64,000 nucleotides of DNA, from assembly GCF_015500055.1 (NCBI RefSeq), contig NZ_CP045492.1:2490501-2554500 (forward strand), in the 5' to 3' direction. The position numbers and the translations under genes were made by a program. Positions within the stretch are counted from its first letter, which is position 1. Every line of letters begins with the position of its first letter. The DNA is from Mesorhizobium sp. NBSH29. Lineage in GTDB: Bacteria > Pseudomonadota > Alphaproteobacteria > Rhizobiales > Rhizobiaceae. This document shows, piece after piece, positions 1-9,997 of this stretch. Under the pieces are notes generated by a model. The model saw only the letters and a program-made list of their open reading frames with translations. It made no database searches and was not told the DNA's origin.

Positions 1-131
1 GCCCGAACTTCGAATTCTCGACCGAAACCCGCGAAGAACTTTATTACGACAAGGACAAGCTGCTGGCGAACGGCGATCGCTGGGAGCGCGAACTTGCGCG
101 CAACATTTCTATGGATGCGCCGTATCGCTGA
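1..131 (+). CDS. nuoI: NADH-quinone oxidoreductase subunit I, 3' end only
   Basis: The window opens inside this gene, so only the last 42 codons are visible (reading frame from base 3, TGA at 129-131). The tail contains the [15 protein letters not shown] segment typical of the C terminus of bacterial NuoI, the peripheral-arm subunit carrying two 4Fe-4S clusters that pass electrons toward quinone. The cluster-binding cysteines lie upstream of the window. The identification rests on this tail and on nuoJ following in the same direction after 136 bases, as in the usual nuo operon order. Confidence 0.85.
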   Translation, partial: PNFEFSTETREELYYDKDKLLANGDRWERELARNISMDAPYR

Positions 132-267
132 GCATTGAGGCCCTTCGCCGGGAAACCGGGGAGGGGCAAGAACATAGATGGACGGGGCAAAACGCCTCGT
201 CTAAGGAACACGCGATTTCGGCGCCGGAGGCGGCACGGAATCGAACAGGAACCGGGGACACCCAAAG

Positions 268-888
268 ATGTTGAATGGATTAGAGGCGGCGTTCTTCTAC
301 CTCTTCGCCTTCATCGCGATAGGCGCGGCCTTCATGGTGATTGCAGCACGCAATCCCGTGCACTCGGTGCTGTATCTTATCCTCACGTTCTTCAACGCAG
401 CCGGCTTGTTCCTGCTGACCGGTGCCGAATTCCTGGCAATGATCTTGCTCGTTGTCTATGTCGGCGCGGTGGCGGTGCTGTTCCTGTTTGTCGTCATGAT
501 GCTCGACGTCGACTTTGCCGAATTGAAAAGCGGCGCACTGCAGTATGCTCCTGTCGGCGCGCTGGTCGGTCTGGTGCTGGCGGTGGAACTGGCCTTCGTG
601 CTCGGTGCCTACACCTTCGCGCCAAGCCTTGCCGGAACCGTAGCGCATCCGACTCCCGACATTACCACGCGCCACAACACGGCAGCACTCGGCGACATTC
701 TTTACACGGACTATCTGTTCCAGTTCCAGATTGCCGGTCTGGTGCTGCTGGTCGCCATGATCGGTGCCATTGTGCTGACGCTGCGCCACAAGCCAAACGT
801 CAAGCGCCAGTCGGTCGCCGCTCAGGTGGCGCGGACGCCTGAAACGTCCATCGAAATCAAAAAAGTACCAACGGGCAGGGGGCTCTGA
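268..888 (+). CDS. nuoJ: NADH-quinone oxidoreductase subunit J
   Basis: This 206-residue integral membrane protein has the five hydrophobic segments and Gly/Ala-rich third helix ([18 protein letters not shown] near residues 61-78) of NuoJ/ND6. It is a subunit of the proton-pumping membrane arm of complex I and helps form the quinone-proximal proton path. A GGGGA ribosome-binding site precedes the ATG. The stop is two bases from the nuoK ATG, which fits translational coupling. The length is normal for alphaproteobacteria. The last 40 residues are hydrophilic and probably cytoplasmic. Confidence 0.96.
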   Translation: MLNGLEAAFFYLFAFIAIGAAFMVIAARNPVHSVLYLILTFFNAAGLFLLTGAEFLAMILLVVYVGAVAVLFLFVVMMLDVDFAELKSGALQYAPVGALVGLVLAVELAFVLGAYTFAPSLAGTVAHPTPDITTRHNTAALGDILYTDYLFQFQIAGLVLLVAMIGAIVLTLRHKPNVKRQSVAAQVARTPETSIEIKKVPTGRGL

Positions 889-890
889 CG

Positions 891-1199
891 ATGGAAGTCG
901 GCATCGGACATTACCTGACCCTTTCGGCGATCCTGTTCACGATCGGCGTTTTCGGCATCTTTTTGAACCGCAAGAACATCATCATCATCCTGATGTCGAT
1001 CGAACTGATCCTTCTTGCGGTCAACATCAATTTCGTGGCGTTTTCTGCCGTTCTGGGCGATCTCGTCGGACAGGTGTTTGCCCTGTTCGTGCTCACCGTC
1101 GCGGCCGCAGAAGCGGCCATCGGACTTGCAATTCTCGTCGTCTTCTTCCGCAACCGCGGCTCCATCGCGGTGGAAGACGTGAACATGATGAAGGGCTGA
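891..1199 (+). CDS. nuoK: NADH-quinone oxidoreductase subunit K
   Basis: At 102 residues with three transmembrane helices, this is a standard NuoK/ND4L. The two membrane-buried glutamates essential for proton translocation are present at residue 38 ([11 protein letters not shown]) and residue 74 ([10 protein letters not shown]). It sits two bases after nuoJ and four bases before nuoL within the complex I operon, and acts in the inner membrane between NuoJ and NuoN. Confidence 0.96.
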   Translation: MEVGIGHYLTLSAILFTIGVFGIFLNRKNIIIILMSIELILLAVNINFVAFSAVLGDLVGQVFALFVLTVAAAEAAIGLAILVVFFRNRGSIAVEDVNMMKG

Positions 1200-1203
1200 C
1201 GGC

Positions 1204-3210
1204 ATGTATCAGGCTATCGTCTTTCTACCATTGGTAGGCTTCCTGATCGCTGGCCTGTTTGGCGGCGCGATCGGCGCGAAAGCATCCGAATATATTACCT
1301 CTGGCTTGCTGGTCATTGCCGCAGTCCTGTCATGGGTCGCCTTCTTCTCCGTTGGCTTCTCCGATCAGGCGGTGTTCACGGTCCCGGTGTTGCGATTCAT
1401 TGAGTCCGGCTCGCTGGAAGCGGCCTGGGCACTGAGGATCGACACGCTGACGGTGGTCATGCTGGTGGTCGTCAACAGCGTATCGGCGCTGGTGCACATC
1501 TATTCCATTGGCTACATGCACCACGATCCGCACCGGCCACGCTTCTTCGCCTATCTGTCGCTGTTCACCTTCGCCATGCTGATGCTGGTGACGTCGGACA
1601 ATCTCATCCAGATGTTCTTTGGCTGGGAAGGCGTCGGTCTCGCCTCCTACTTGCTGATCGGTTTCTGGTACAAAAAGCCATCGGCCAATGCCGCGGCAAT
1701 CAAGGCGTTCGTCGTCAACCGCGTCGGCGATTTCGGCTTTGCACTCGGCATTTTCGGTGTCTTCGTGCTGTTCGGCTCGGTCAGCTTCGATACCATTTTT
1801 GCCAATGCGGCGTCGTTCATCCCGGCTGCCGGCCATGGCGCCGAAGCTGCGGTATCGGAACATGGCGACACGGTGCTGAATTTCCTCGGCTACGCTCTGG
1901 ACAAGCAATCCGCACTCACCGCCGTCTGCCTGCTGCTCCTGATGGGCGCGATGGGCAAGTCGGCGCAGGTGCCGCTGCACACATGGCTGCCGGATGCCAT
2001 GGAGGGCCCGACACCGGTATCGGCGCTGATCCACGCGGCAACCATGGTCACTGCCGGCGTATTCATGCTGGCGCGCTTGTCGCCTATTTTCGAACTATCG
2101 CATACCGCACTGATAGCAGTCACGCTGGTGGGTGCCATCACCGCTATTTTTGCAGCGACCGTTGGACTGGTTCAGAACGACATCAAACGCGTCATCGCCT
2201 ATTCGACCTGCTCGCAGCTAGGCTACATGTTCGTCGCGCTCGGCCTCGGTTTCTACTCGGCGGCTATTTTCCACCTGTTCACGCACGCCTTCTTCAAGGC
2301 GCTTTTGTTCCTCGGCTCCGGCTCGGTCATCCATGCTGTTTCCGACGAACAGGACATGCGCAAGATGGGCGGCCTGCGCAAGCTGATCCCCACCACCTAC
2401 TGGATGATGATCATAGGCACGCTGGCGCTGACCGGCGTCGGCATACCGCTGACGGTCATTGGCACAGCCGGCTTCTTTTCCAAGGATGCTATCATCGAAG
2501 GTGCGTTCATGGCGCATAGCCCGGTGGCCGGTTTTGCTTTCGTCTTGCTGACGATCGCCGCGTGCCTGACGTCGTTCTATTCATGGCGCCTGATCTTCAT
2601 GACCTTCCACGGCAAGCCACGCGCCAGTGAAGATGTCATGCATCACGTGCATGAGTCGCCGCCGGTGATGCTGGTGCCGCTGTTCGTCCTCGCTGTCGGT
2701 GCCTTGTTTGCAGGGTTGATTTTCCACGGCGTCTTCATCGGCGAAGGCTATGGCGAGTTCTGGAAGAGCGCGCTGTTCACGCTGCCGGACAACCATATCC
2801 TGCACGACATCCACGATGCTCCTGTCTGGGTGAAGCTGGCACCGTTCATTGCTATGTTGATCGGCTTCGGCGTCGCCTACCAGTTCTACATTCGCTCGCC
2901 GGAGACGCCGAAGAAGCTCGCCGAGACGCATCGCGGGCTCTACGCCTTCCTGCTCAACAAATGGTATTTTGACGAGCTCTATGACTTCCTGTTCGTCAAT
3001 CCTGCCAAGCGGCTCGGACACTTCCTGTGGAAGCAGGGCGATGGCCGCGTCATCGATGGCCTCGGCCCGGATGGCATCTCGGCGCGCGTCATCGACGTCA
3101 CCCGCTCGGTGGTGCGCCTGCAGAGCGGCTATCTTTACCACTACGCCTTCGCAATGCTGATCGGGGTCGCGGCCCTCGTCACCTGGATGATGCTCGGGAG
3201 CGCCTTCTGA
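1204..3210 (+). CDS. nuoL: NADH-quinone oxidoreductase subunit L (antiporter-like)
   Basis: This 668-residue protein is the distal proton-pumping subunit of complex I, related to Mrp-type cation/proton antiporters. Visible hallmarks are the discontinuous-helix regions, the segment [20 protein letters not shown] containing conserved lysine and histidine of the proton half-channels, and a long C-terminal amphipathic lateral helix followed by a last membrane anchor. The stop TGA shares its A with the ATG of nuoM, so the two are translationally coupled. Length is normal for the family. Confidence 0.96.
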   Translation: MYQAIVFLPLVGFLIAGLFGGAIGAKASEYITSGLLVIAAVLSWVAFFSVGFSDQAVFTVPVLRFIESGSLEAAWALRIDTLTVVMLVVVNSVSALVHIYSIGYMHHDPHRPRFFAYLSLFTFAMLMLVTSDNLIQMFFGWEGVGLASYLLIGFWYKKPSANAAAIKAFVVNRVGDFGFALGIFGVFVLFGSVSFDTIFANAASFIPAAGHGAEAAVSEHGDTVLNFLGYALDKQSALTAVCLLLLMGAMGKSAQVPLHTWLPDAMEGPTPVSALIHAATMVTAGVFMLARLSPIFELSHTALIAVTLVGAITAIFAATVGLVQNDIKRVIAYSTCSQLGYMFVALGLGFYSAAIFHLFTHAFFKALLFLGSGSVIHAVSDEQDMRKMGGLRKLIPTTYWMMIIGTLALTGVGIPLTVIGTAGFFSKDAIIEGAFMAHSPVAGFAFVLLTIAACLTSFYSWRLIFMTFHGKPRASEDVMHHVHESPPVMLVPLFVLAVGALFAGLIFHGVFIGEGYGEFWKSALFTLPDNHILHDIHDAPVWVKLAPFIAMLIGFGVAYQFYIRSPETPKKLAETHRGLYAFLLNKWYFDELYDFLFVNPAKRLGHFLWKQGDGRVIDGLGPDGISARVIDVTRSVVRLQSGYLYHYAFAMLIGVAALVTWMMLGSAF

Positions 3211-4715
3211 TGACCGACTGGCCGATCCTTTCCACGGTCACCTTCCTGCCGCTCGTCGGTGTGCTGCTGATCCTTCTGATCCGCAGCGACAGCGAGGGTG
3301 CGGGCCGCAACATCCGCATGATTGCACTCTGGACCACCATCGCGACCTTCCTGATCTCGATTTTCATCTGGCTCGGCTTCGACAATTCTACCGCTGCCTT
3401 CCAGATGGTGGAAAAGCATGACTGGCTGGATTCAGGCATTTCCTACCATATGGGCGTCGACGGCATTTCCATGCTCTTCGTCATCCTGACCACCTTCCTG
3501 ATGCCGTTCTGCATTCTCGCCAGTTGGGAATCGGTCCAGTCGCGGCTGAAGGAATACATGATCGCGTTCCTGATCCTGGAGACGCTGATGATCGGCGTCT
3601 TCTGCGCGCTCGACATCGTGCTGTTCTACGTTTTCTTCGAGGCTGGGCTGATCCCGATGTTTATCATCATCGGTGTCTGGGGCGGCAAGCGCCGCGTCTA
3701 TGCCAGCTTCAAATTCTTCCTCTACACGCTGCTCGGCTCGGTGCTGATGCTGCTGGCCATCATGGCGATGTTCTTCCAGGCCGGCACCACGGATATCCCG
3801 ACGCTTCTGGCATATGATTTCCCGGCCAATATGCAGACATGGCTATGGCTCGCCTTCTTCGCTTCCTTCGCGGTAAAAATGCCGATGTGGCCGGTTCACA
3901 CTTGGCTGCCCGACGCACACGTCGAGGCGCCGACGGCAGGCTCCGTCGTTCTGGCGGCGATCCTGCTTAAGATGGGCGGCTACGGCTTCCTGCGCTTTTC
4001 GCTGCCGATGTTCCCGCTGGCGTCCGACTACTTTGCGCCCTTTGTGTTCACGCTTTCGGTCATTGCCATCATCTACACCTCGCTGGTGGCGCTGATGCAG
4101 GAGGACATGAAGAAGCTAATTGCCTATTCGTCGGTCGCCCATATGGGCTTCGTGACCATGGGCATCTTCGCGATGAACCAGCAGGGCATTCAGGGCGCGC
4201 TGTTCCAGATGCTCTCGCATGGACTTGTATCAGGCGCGCTGTTCCTGTGCGTCGGCGTCGTCTATGACCGCCTCCACACCCGCGAGATTGCCGCTTATGG
4301 CGGGCTGGTCAACATCATGCCGAAATTCGCGGTGGTGTTCTTGATCTTCACCATGGCCAATGTCGGCCTCCCGGGGACCTCCGGCTTCGTTGGTGAATTC
4401 CTGACGCTGGTGGGTGCCTTCAAGGCCAACACCTGGGTGGCATTTTTCGCCACCACCGGCGTGGTGCTGTCGGCCGCCTATGCGTTATGGCTTTACCGCC
4501 GCGTGGTGTTCGGCGCTCTCACCAAGGATAGCCTGAAGGGCATGCTCGATCTGTCGGGTCGCGAAAAGCTGATTATTTATCCGCTGGCAATCCTCGTCAT
4601 CTTCTACGGCGTCTATCCCGCACCGGTGTTCGATGCGACATCGGAATCGGTCAAGGCGCTGGTCAACAACATCTCTCTATCGCTCGACGCCGCGACCACC
4701 GCGGCGGCGCACTGA
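3210..4715 (+). CDS. nuoM: NADH-quinone oxidoreductase subunit M (antiporter-like)
   Basis: This 501-residue polytopic membrane protein is the second antiporter-like subunit of complex I. The start at 3210 is chosen because the ATG overlaps the nuoL stop by one base. A longer upstream reading in this frame would run through nuoL coding sequence. Motifs seen include [20 protein letters not shown] with the conserved lysine and histidine, and [13 protein letters not shown]. The cluster order nuoL-nuoM-nuoN is canonical. Confidence 0.96.
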   Translation: MTDWPILSTVTFLPLVGVLLILLIRSDSEGAGRNIRMIALWTTIATFLISIFIWLGFDNSTAAFQMVEKHDWLDSGISYHMGVDGISMLFVILTTFLMPFCILASWESVQSRLKEYMIAFLILETLMIGVFCALDIVLFYVFFEAGLIPMFIIIGVWGGKRRVYASFKFFLYTLLGSVLMLLAIMAMFFQAGTTDIPTLLAYDFPANMQTWLWLAFFASFAVKMPMWPVHTWLPDAHVEAPTAGSVVLAAILLKMGGYGFLRFSLPMFPLASDYFAPFVFTLSVIAIIYTSLVALMQEDMKKLIAYSSVAHMGFVTMGIFAMNQQGIQGALFQMLSHGLVSGALFLCVGVVYDRLHTREIAAYGGLVNIMPKFAVVFLIFTMANVGLPGTSGFVGEFLTLVGAFKANTWVAFFATTGVVLSAAYALWLYRRVVFGALTKDSLKGMLDLSGREKLIIYPLAILVIFYGVYPAPVFDATSESVKALVNNISLSLDAATTAAAH

Positions 4716-4730
4716 CAAGGCCGAAGAAAC

Positions 4731-6161
4731 ATGGATCTTTCAACGAGCCTATCGCTGGCAACCCCGGAACTGATCATCGCCGCAAGCGCGATTATTCTGT
4801 TGATGGTGGGTGTGTTTTCAGGCGAGCGTGCCGGACCGGCCGTCAGCGCTGCTGCCATAGCCGTTCTGCTGGGCGTTGCGCTCTATATCATCGCCTATCC
4901 GACCGACGGTTCCGGCTTCAGCAACACCTTCATCAATGATGCCTTCGGTCGCTTCATGAAAGTGCTGGCGCTGGTGGGGTCGGCGGTGACGCTGTTCATG
5001 TCTCGCAGTTTTGTCCGTCAGGACAACCTTGACAAGTTTGAGTTTCCGGTTCTGGTGATGCTGGCCACGCTCGGCATGCTGTTGATGATCTCGGCCAGCG
5101 ACATGCTGACGCTCTACCTTGGGCTCGAACTGCAGTCATTGGCGATCTATGTGCTCGCCGCCTTTAACCGGGATAACCTGCGCTCGACCGAAGCCGGCCT
5201 CAAATATTTTGTCCTCGGCGCGCTCTCCTCGGGCATGCTGCTTTATGGCATTTCGCTGGTCTACGGCTACACCGGCAATACCGGTTTCGACGCAATCGCC
5301 GCCGCGCTGACCGGCGCGGATCGCCAGCTAGGCCTAGTGTTCGGCCTGGTCTTCGTACTGGCCGGCCTCGCCTTCAAGATCTCCGCCGTGCCGTTCCATA
5401 TGTGGACGCCTGACGTCTATGAAGGCGCCCCGACACCGGTGACTGCGTTCATGGCGGCAGCCCCGAAAATGGCTGCGATGGCACTGACAGTGCGCGTTGT
5501 CATGGGCGCTTTCGAACCCATTTCAGCCGACTGGCAGCAGATCATCGTGTTTGTCGCCATCGCGTCCATGGCGCTCGGTTCCTTCGCCGCGATCGGTCAG
5601 ACCAATATCAAGCGGCTGATGGCGTATTCATCAATCGGCCATATCGGTTTCGCGCTGGTTGGCCTTGCCGCCAACTCCGAAGCTGGCGTACGCGGCGTTG
5701 CGATCTATATGGCGATCTATCTGGTGATGACGTTAGGCACCTTTGCCTTCATCCTCGCCATGCGCCGCAACGACCAGAACGTCGAGGAGATCGGCGAACT
5801 GGCCGGGCTATCGTCGACCAACCCGATGATGGCAACCATCCTCACCATCCTAATGTTCTCGCTGGCCGGCATCCCGCCGCTCGCCGGGTTCTGGGCCAAA
5901 TGGTATGTCTTCCTTGCTGCCATCAATTCCGGCCTTTATCCTCTGGCGGTGCTGGGTGTTCTGGCCTCGGTGGTTGGCGCCTACTACTATTTGCGCATCA
6001 TCAAGATCATGTGGTTCGACGACGCAAAGGCTCCATTCCAGGCAATGGCAGCTGAATTACGCGTGGTTCTTGGTCTGTCGGGCCTGTTCGTGCTGTTCTA
6101 CGTATTGATCGGCGGACCGGTCATCGGGATGGCGGGTTCTGCCGCCAAGTCATTCTTCTAG
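4731..6161 (+). CDS. nuoN: NADH-quinone oxidoreductase subunit N (antiporter-like)
   Basis: This 476-residue membrane protein is the third antiporter-like subunit of complex I. It shows the proton-channel signature [20 protein letters not shown] and the later [14 protein letters not shown] helix. It closes the nuo operon. Its TAG stop is directly followed by the TTG start of the biotin ligase gene, so birA is probably read from the same transcript. Confidence 0.96.
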   Translation: MDLSTSLSLATPELIIAASAIILLMVGVFSGERAGPAVSAAAIAVLLGVALYIIAYPTDGSGFSNTFINDAFGRFMKVLALVGSAVTLFMSRSFVRQDNLDKFEFPVLVMLATLGMLLMISASDMLTLYLGLELQSLAIYVLAAFNRDNLRSTEAGLKYFVLGALSSGMLLYGISLVYGYTGNTGFDAIAAALTGADRQLGLVFGLVFVLAGLAFKISAVPFHMWTPDVYEGAPTPVTAFMAAAPKMAAMALTVRVVMGAFEPISADWQQIIVFVAIASMALGSFAAIGQTNIKRLMAYSSIGHIGFALVGLAANSEAGVRGVAIYMAIYLVMTLGTFAFILAMRRNDQNVEEIGELAGLSSTNPMMATILTILMFSLAGIPPLAGFWAKWYVFLAAINSGLYPLAVLGVLASVVGAYYYLRIIKIMWFDDAKAPFQAMAAELRVVLGLSGLFVLFYVLIGGPVIGMAGSAAKSFF

Positions 6162-7001
6162 TTGCCGTTCGTCCTCGCGCCAACAGCACTGTCTGCCGGC
6201 TTCCGGCTGGAAGCCCATGACGCGGTCGGATCGACGAACGCGCTGGCGCTGGACCGCGCGCGCGCGGGCGACGCTGGCAATATCTGGATCGTGTCAAAAA
6301 AACAGGAAGCGGGCAGGGGCAGGCGTGGCCGCCCTTGGGCAACTCCAGAGGGCAACCTTGCCGCCTCGCTGCTGGTGAAGCCTGATGTCGACCTGAAAAG
6401 CGCGGCAACGCTCGGCTTCGTCGCCGGCCTGTCGCTTTCCGACGCACTGGATGCAGTGGCGCCGCAGACGGGAATTTCAATTGGCATTGATGGCGCCGAC
6501 GTTTTCGGCCAGCGGTCCCAAAAAAACCGGTTCGAGCTGAAATGGCCAAACGACGTATTGGCTTCGGGCGCAAAACTGGCCGGTATCTTGCTGGAATCGG
6601 TTATTCTTGCTGACGGCAGCAGCGCCATCGTGGTGGGCATCGGCGTTAATGTCGTGGCGTTTCCGCCCGATCTGCCGTATCCCGCCACATCGCTGACCGC
6701 GCTTGGAGCGGGGTGCGATGCGGAGACATTGTTTCTCGTTCTGTCTGATGCATGGAGCGAAAATGTAGGCCGGTGGAATGCCGGGCGAGGGCTGGCAGTA
6801 ATACGTGAGCGCTGGCTTGCCCGCGCCGCAGGACTTGGCGGCGAAGTTGCCGTCAATCTGGACGGAGCCATCGTACGCGGAACGTTTGAGACGATAGATG
6901 CGGATTGCCGTTTCGTGATCCGTCAGAAAAATGGATTAATTCAGACGATCGCCGCTGGCGACGTCCATTTCGGCGCGGTTGCTTCGGCAACGGCGACCTG
7001 A
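6162..7001 (+). CDS. birA: Biotin--[acetyl-CoA carboxylase] ligase
   Basis: This 279-residue protein activates biotin with ATP and transfers it to the carrier domain of acetyl-CoA carboxylase and other carboxylases. The biotinyl-AMP loop GRGRRGR lies at residues 51-57, KWPND at 127-131, and the catalytic lysine in SGAKLAGIL near residue 138. There is no N-terminal winged-helix repressor domain, so it is a monofunctional group I ligase. It starts with TTG immediately after the nuoN stop. Residues 104-122 form a somewhat extended loop before the KWPND motif. Confidence 0.93.
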   Translation: MPFVLAPTALSAGFRLEAHDAVGSTNALALDRARAGDAGNIWIVSKKQEAGRGRRGRPWATPEGNLAASLLVKPDVDLKSAATLGFVAGLSLSDALDAVAPQTGISIGIDGADVFGQRSQKNRFELKWPNDVLASGAKLAGILLESVILADGSSAIVVGIGVNVVAFPPDLPYPATSLTALGAGCDAETLFLVLSDAWSENVGRWNAGRGLAVIRERWLARAAGLGGEVAVNLDGAIVRGTFETIDADCRFVIRQKNGLIQTIAAGDVHFGAVASATAT

Positions 7002-7024
7002 GCGACCACAAAGGGTACGTAAAA

Positions 7025-8695
7025 ATGGCAAAATCTCAAAATGCCGAATTGGTCTTCGTACCGCTCGGCGGTGTCGGCGAGATCGGCATGAACTTCGCGC
7101 TCTACGGTTATGGGCCTGCGTCCAAACGCGAATGGATCATCGTCGACTGTGGCGTGACCTTTCCCGGTCCCGACCTGCCGGGCGTCGATCTGGTGTTGCC
7201 GGACACGCGCTTCATCGAAGCGCAGCTTGAAAACCTCAAGGGCATGGTCATCACTCATGCGCATGAGGATCACTACGGTGCGGTACTCGATCTGTGGCCG
7301 CGCCTTAAGACGCAACTGTTCATGACGCCTTTTGCTGCCGCTCTTCTTGAAGCCAAGCGCCAGTCAGAACATGGGGCACCGCAAATTCCGGTGACGATCT
7401 ACAAGGCTGGCGAGACGTTTCAGGTCGGCCCGTTCTCGATCGAAGCTATTGCGGTCAGCCATTCCATTCCCGAGCCCGTATCGTTGGCGATCATGTCTCC
7501 CGCTGGAACCGTTATCCATACCGGTGACTGGAAGATTGATCCTGCGCCCGAAATCGGTCCGATGACCGATGAGGCCCGGTTCCGTGCCTATGGGGACAAG
7601 GGCGTGCTGGCGCTGGTATGCGATTCCACCAATGCTATGCGTGATGGCGAATCGCCCGCTGAGACCGAGGTCGGGAAAGGTCTGCGTAAAGTTATTGAGG
7701 AAGCTAAGGGCCGCGTTGCGGTGACCACCTTTTCCTCTAATGTCGGCCGCATCCGCTCGATTGCCGAAGCTGCGCGCGACGCCGGCCGTCAGGTCCTTGT
7801 ACTCGGTCGTTCGCTAAAACGCGTGATCCAGGTTTCCGATGAACTCGGCTATATGGACGGCCTGCCGGAATTTCTTTCCGAGGATGAATATGGCTTCATC
7901 CCACGCGAAAACCTTGTCATCATTTGCACCGGCAGCCAGGGCGAAAGCAGGGCTGCCCTTGCCAAGCTGGCGCGCAACGAGATGCGCAGTGTGGCATTGG
8001 CACCTGGCGATACGGTTGTCTTTTCCTCGCGCACCATCCCTGGCAACGAAAAGGCGATCCTCGAGATCAAGAACGGGCTGATCGACCAAGGCGTCAAGAT
8101 CATCGAAGACACCGACGCGCTGGTGCATGTTTCCGGGCATCCGCGCCGCAACGAATTGAAGCGCATGTATGAATGGGTGCGTCCGCAAATCGGCGTGCCA
8201 GTTCATGGCGAGGCAGCCCACCTTGTGGCGCAAGGCTCCTTGATGGCGATGTCTGGGATCAAGGATGTGGCGCAGGCACGCAATGGCGACATGCTGCGGC
8301 TATTTCCCGGTGCGTCCGAAATTATCGACCAGGTGCCCTTTGGCCGCATCTATAAGGATGGCAAGCTGATCGGCTCGGAAGAATCCGTCGGTATCCGCGA
8401 CCGCCGCAAACTTTCCTTTGCCGGTCATGTCGCGGTGAATGTCGTCCTCGACGAGAAATACGAGCTCGCCGGAGATCCCGACCTGGTGGCGATAGGCGTT
8501 GCCGAGGCAGACGCCCAAGGCAACGACCTTGAAGACATTATGCTCGACGCGGCCGTCGGAGCCGTCGAAAGCATCCCGCGCCAGCGCCGCAAGGATCTGG
8601 ATCTCGTCTCCGAAGCCGTTCGCCGCGCGGTTCGCGGATCTGCCAACGAAGTCTGGGGCAAGAAGCCTGTGGTGACGGTATTCGTCACGAGGTGA
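7025..8695 (+). CDS. rnj: Ribonuclease J
   Basis: This 556-residue metallo-beta-lactamase/beta-CASP nuclease acts in mRNA decay and rRNA maturation as a 5' exonuclease and endonuclease. The zinc-binding THAHEDH motif is at residues 77-83, with the C-terminal beta-CASP motif around VHVSGHPRRNELK. The ATG at 7025 is chosen because the protein then begins at the family's usual N terminus, and the extra 40 residues upstream overlap birA in another frame. It lies 23 bases after birA, as in related alphaproteobacteria that use RNase J alongside RNase E. Confidence 0.94.
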   Translation: MAKSQNAELVFVPLGGVGEIGMNFALYGYGPASKREWIIVDCGVTFPGPDLPGVDLVLPDTRFIEAQLENLKGMVITHAHEDHYGAVLDLWPRLKTQLFMTPFAAALLEAKRQSEHGAPQIPVTIYKAGETFQVGPFSIEAIAVSHSIPEPVSLAIMSPAGTVIHTGDWKIDPAPEIGPMTDEARFRAYGDKGVLALVCDSTNAMRDGESPAETEVGKGLRKVIEEAKGRVAVTTFSSNVGRIRSIAEAARDAGRQVLVLGRSLKRVIQVSDELGYMDGLPEFLSEDEYGFIPRENLVIICTGSQGESRAALAKLARNEMRSVALAPGDTVVFSSRTIPGNEKAILEIKNGLIDQGVKIIEDTDALVHVSGHPRRNELKRMYEWVRPQIGVPVHGEAAHLVAQGSLMAMSGIKDVAQARNGDMLRLFPGASEIIDQVPFGRIYKDGKLIGSEESVGIRDRRKLSFAGHVAVNVVLDEKYELAGDPDLVAIGVAEADAQGNDLEDIMLDAAVGAVESIPRQRRKDLDLVSEAVRRAVRGSANEVWGKKPVVTVFVTR

Positions 8696-8781
8696 GAGTG
8701 GTGAAATGTTGAATGATGAGAGTGGTGAATGGAAAGAGCGAGTAGCGAATAGCCAGTAGCCAACTGCGAGTTGAAGTCTAC

Positions 8782-8823
8782 CATTCGCCATTCGCCATTC
8801 GCCATTCGCCATTCACCATTCGC
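8782..8823 (+). repeat. Six tandem copies of a 7-bp unit (CATTCGC)
   Basis: Six perfectly phased heptamers run here. Five read CATTCGC and the fifth reads CATTCAC. They lie in the 146-base gap between rnj and mce. Just upstream, at about 8725-8732, the complementary GTGAATGG occurs, so the array can partly pair with its left flank. A related but looser run of CCATT units lies between coxS and coxL at about 24451-24465. This looks like a short dispersed intergenic repeat that expands by slippage. Confidence 0.85.
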
Positions 8824-8841
8824 CATACTACGGAGCCCCCC

Positions 8842-9246
8842 ATGCTGACCCGCCTCAACCACGTCGCCATCGCCGTACCCGACCTCGTTGCGGCGAGCGC
8901 TGTTTATCGGGACATGCTGGGGGCGAGTGTAACGGAGCCGCAGGCGCTGCCGGAGCATGGCGTGACGGTAGTGTTCATCGAGCTTGGCAACACCAAGATC
9001 GAACTTTTGGAGCCGCTCGGCGACAAATCGACCATCGCGTCATTTCTGGACAAAAACCCCTCGGGTGGGATGCACCATCTGTGCTATGAGGTGGCGGATA
9101 TTCTGGCTGCGCGCGACCGTTTAATCAAAGCAGGCGCGCGCGTGCTGGGCGATGGTCAGCCCAAGATCGGGGCGCATGGCAAGCCAGTGCTGTTTTTGCA
9201 TCCGAAAGATTTCTGCGGCACGCTGGTCGAACTCGAACAGACCTGA
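8842..9246 (+). CDS. mce: Methylmalonyl-CoA epimerase
   Basis: This 134-residue VOC-fold protein interconverts R- and S-methylmalonyl-CoA in propionate, odd-chain fatty acid and branched amino acid degradation. The two beta-alpha-beta-beta-beta repeats and metal ligands are recognisable: the histidine in LNHVAIAVPD, a glutamate in KIELLEPL, the histidine in GMHHLCYEV, and the final glutamate in GTLVELEQ. It precedes the DUF1467 gene by 30 bases. Length is normal. Confidence 0.92.
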   Translation: MLTRLNHVAIAVPDLVAASAVYRDMLGASVTEPQALPEHGVTVVFIELGNTKIELLEPLGDKSTIASFLDKNPSGGMHHLCYEVADILAARDRLIKAGARVLGDGQPKIGAHGKPVLFLHPKDFCGTLVELEQT

Positions 9247-9276
9247 GCGGGCGCTGCAAAGAACAAGGACACGTCG

Positions 9277-9549
9277 ATGAGCTGGGTTTCGTTTGCAGCT
9301 ATCTTTTTCATCATCTGGTGGACAGCCCTGTTTGCAGCGCTGCCTTTTGGCCTACGCACCCAAGACGATGATGGCAATGTGACACTCGGCACCCATTCCA
9401 GCGCCCCGCGCGGAGCCCATGTTCGCAGGGCATTCTTGCGCACAACGATAATATCGATCGTCGTTTTTGGGATCTTTTACCTGATTACAAAAGTCTACGG
9501 CTTCGGTGTTGATGATTTTCCAAGCTTCATTCCGCCGCTCGTACAATAA
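9277..9549 (+). CDS. DUF1467 family membrane protein
   Basis: This 90-residue protein has two hydrophobic helices (residues about 5-25 and 55-75) joined by a polar loop containing PFGLRTQDDDG, the typical DUF1467 signature (GLRTQ). Its function is unknown. It lies between mce and proS, and the family is commonly found next to proS in alphaproteobacteria. A ribosome-binding site (AAGGA) precedes the ATG. Confidence 0.85.
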   Translation: MSWVSFAAIFFIIWWTALFAALPFGLRTQDDDGNVTLGTHSSAPRGAHVRRAFLRTTIISIVVFGIFYLITKVYGFGVDDFPSFIPPLVQ

Positions 9550-9610
9550 GCTCTACAACAGGCGCTAAACGATTCTAAACCAAGATGTTCTTGTAACCCG
9601 TTGAAAAGAC

Positions 9611-9639
9611 AAAAAAAATGCAAGGCGCGAGGCCTTGCA
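9611..9639 (-). terminator. Rho-independent terminator, minus strand
   Basis: An 8-bp stem (TGCAAGGC with GCCTTGCA, 9619-9626 and 9632-9639) with a 5-base loop is followed, on the minus strand, by eight T residues (the A run at 9611-9618). No minus-strand protein gene lies to its right before proS, so it most likely ends the small RNA proposed at 9611-9760. Confidence 0.8.
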
Positions 9640-9760
9640 ATTAAACGCGTCCGATCCAATTTCCGTTTCCGGCGGCAGCGAGTGACCGCGCCAGGATCGC
9701 ATCCTCCCAAGACTTTGACCGCGTAGGAAGGTGGATTTGTTTCCGCCCTCTCAGTTATCA
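9611..9760 (-). ncRNA. Candidate small RNA, minus strand
   Basis: The 448-base gap between DUF1467 and proS holds a minus-strand transcription unit with no convincing protein in it. A promoter-like pair (GTGACA, 16-base spacer, TCTAAT) points to a start near 9760, and a strong intrinsic terminator ends it at about 9611. The predicted transcript is about 150 bases and includes an AGGAT-GCG-ATCCT hairpin. Its family is not recognised. 6S RNA is about this size in alphaproteobacteria, but a 6S structure could not be shown here. Confidence 0.45.
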
Positions 9761-9766
9761 AGGCAC

Positions 9767-9794
9767 ATTAGACTAGGCGGATGGACAATGTCAC
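9767..9794 (-). promoter_or_regulatory. Candidate promoter for the minus-strand small RNA
   Basis: On the minus strand GTGACA (9789-9794) is followed after 16 bases by TCTAAT (9767-9772). Both resemble housekeeping sigma elements of alphaproteobacteria. The call depends on the terminator at 9611-9639 needing an upstream start, and is weak by itself. Confidence 0.4.
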
Positions 9795-9997
9795 GAAGAA
9801 TTTTGCTTTGAAACAGGCAATCCTGTGCTGCATTGCACAATGAAGTGGCAGAGTTTGCACCTTGTTTGGGCGAATTCAAAGCTGGCAAGCGTCGGGTTTC
9901 CATTCGGTCACGAAATGGCTATGAAGCGCGTGCATTCGTGATTTGACCCGAGGCTGCCGATTCCGGCGGTTTTCTCACACATTCGACGGAATTCCTC

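Noticed and set aside
8782-8823. CRISPR array
   Set aside because: Units are 7 bp and contiguous, with no spacers and no cas genes.
9611-9760. Firm assignment as 6S RNA
   Set aside because: Size and isolated position fit, but the long closing stem and central bubble of 6S could not be drawn from the sequence by hand.
9495-9761. 88-residue minus-strand ORF in the gap before proS
   Set aside because: It runs through the intrinsic terminator and into the end of the DUF1467 gene, with no ribosome-binding site; the composition is not protein-like.
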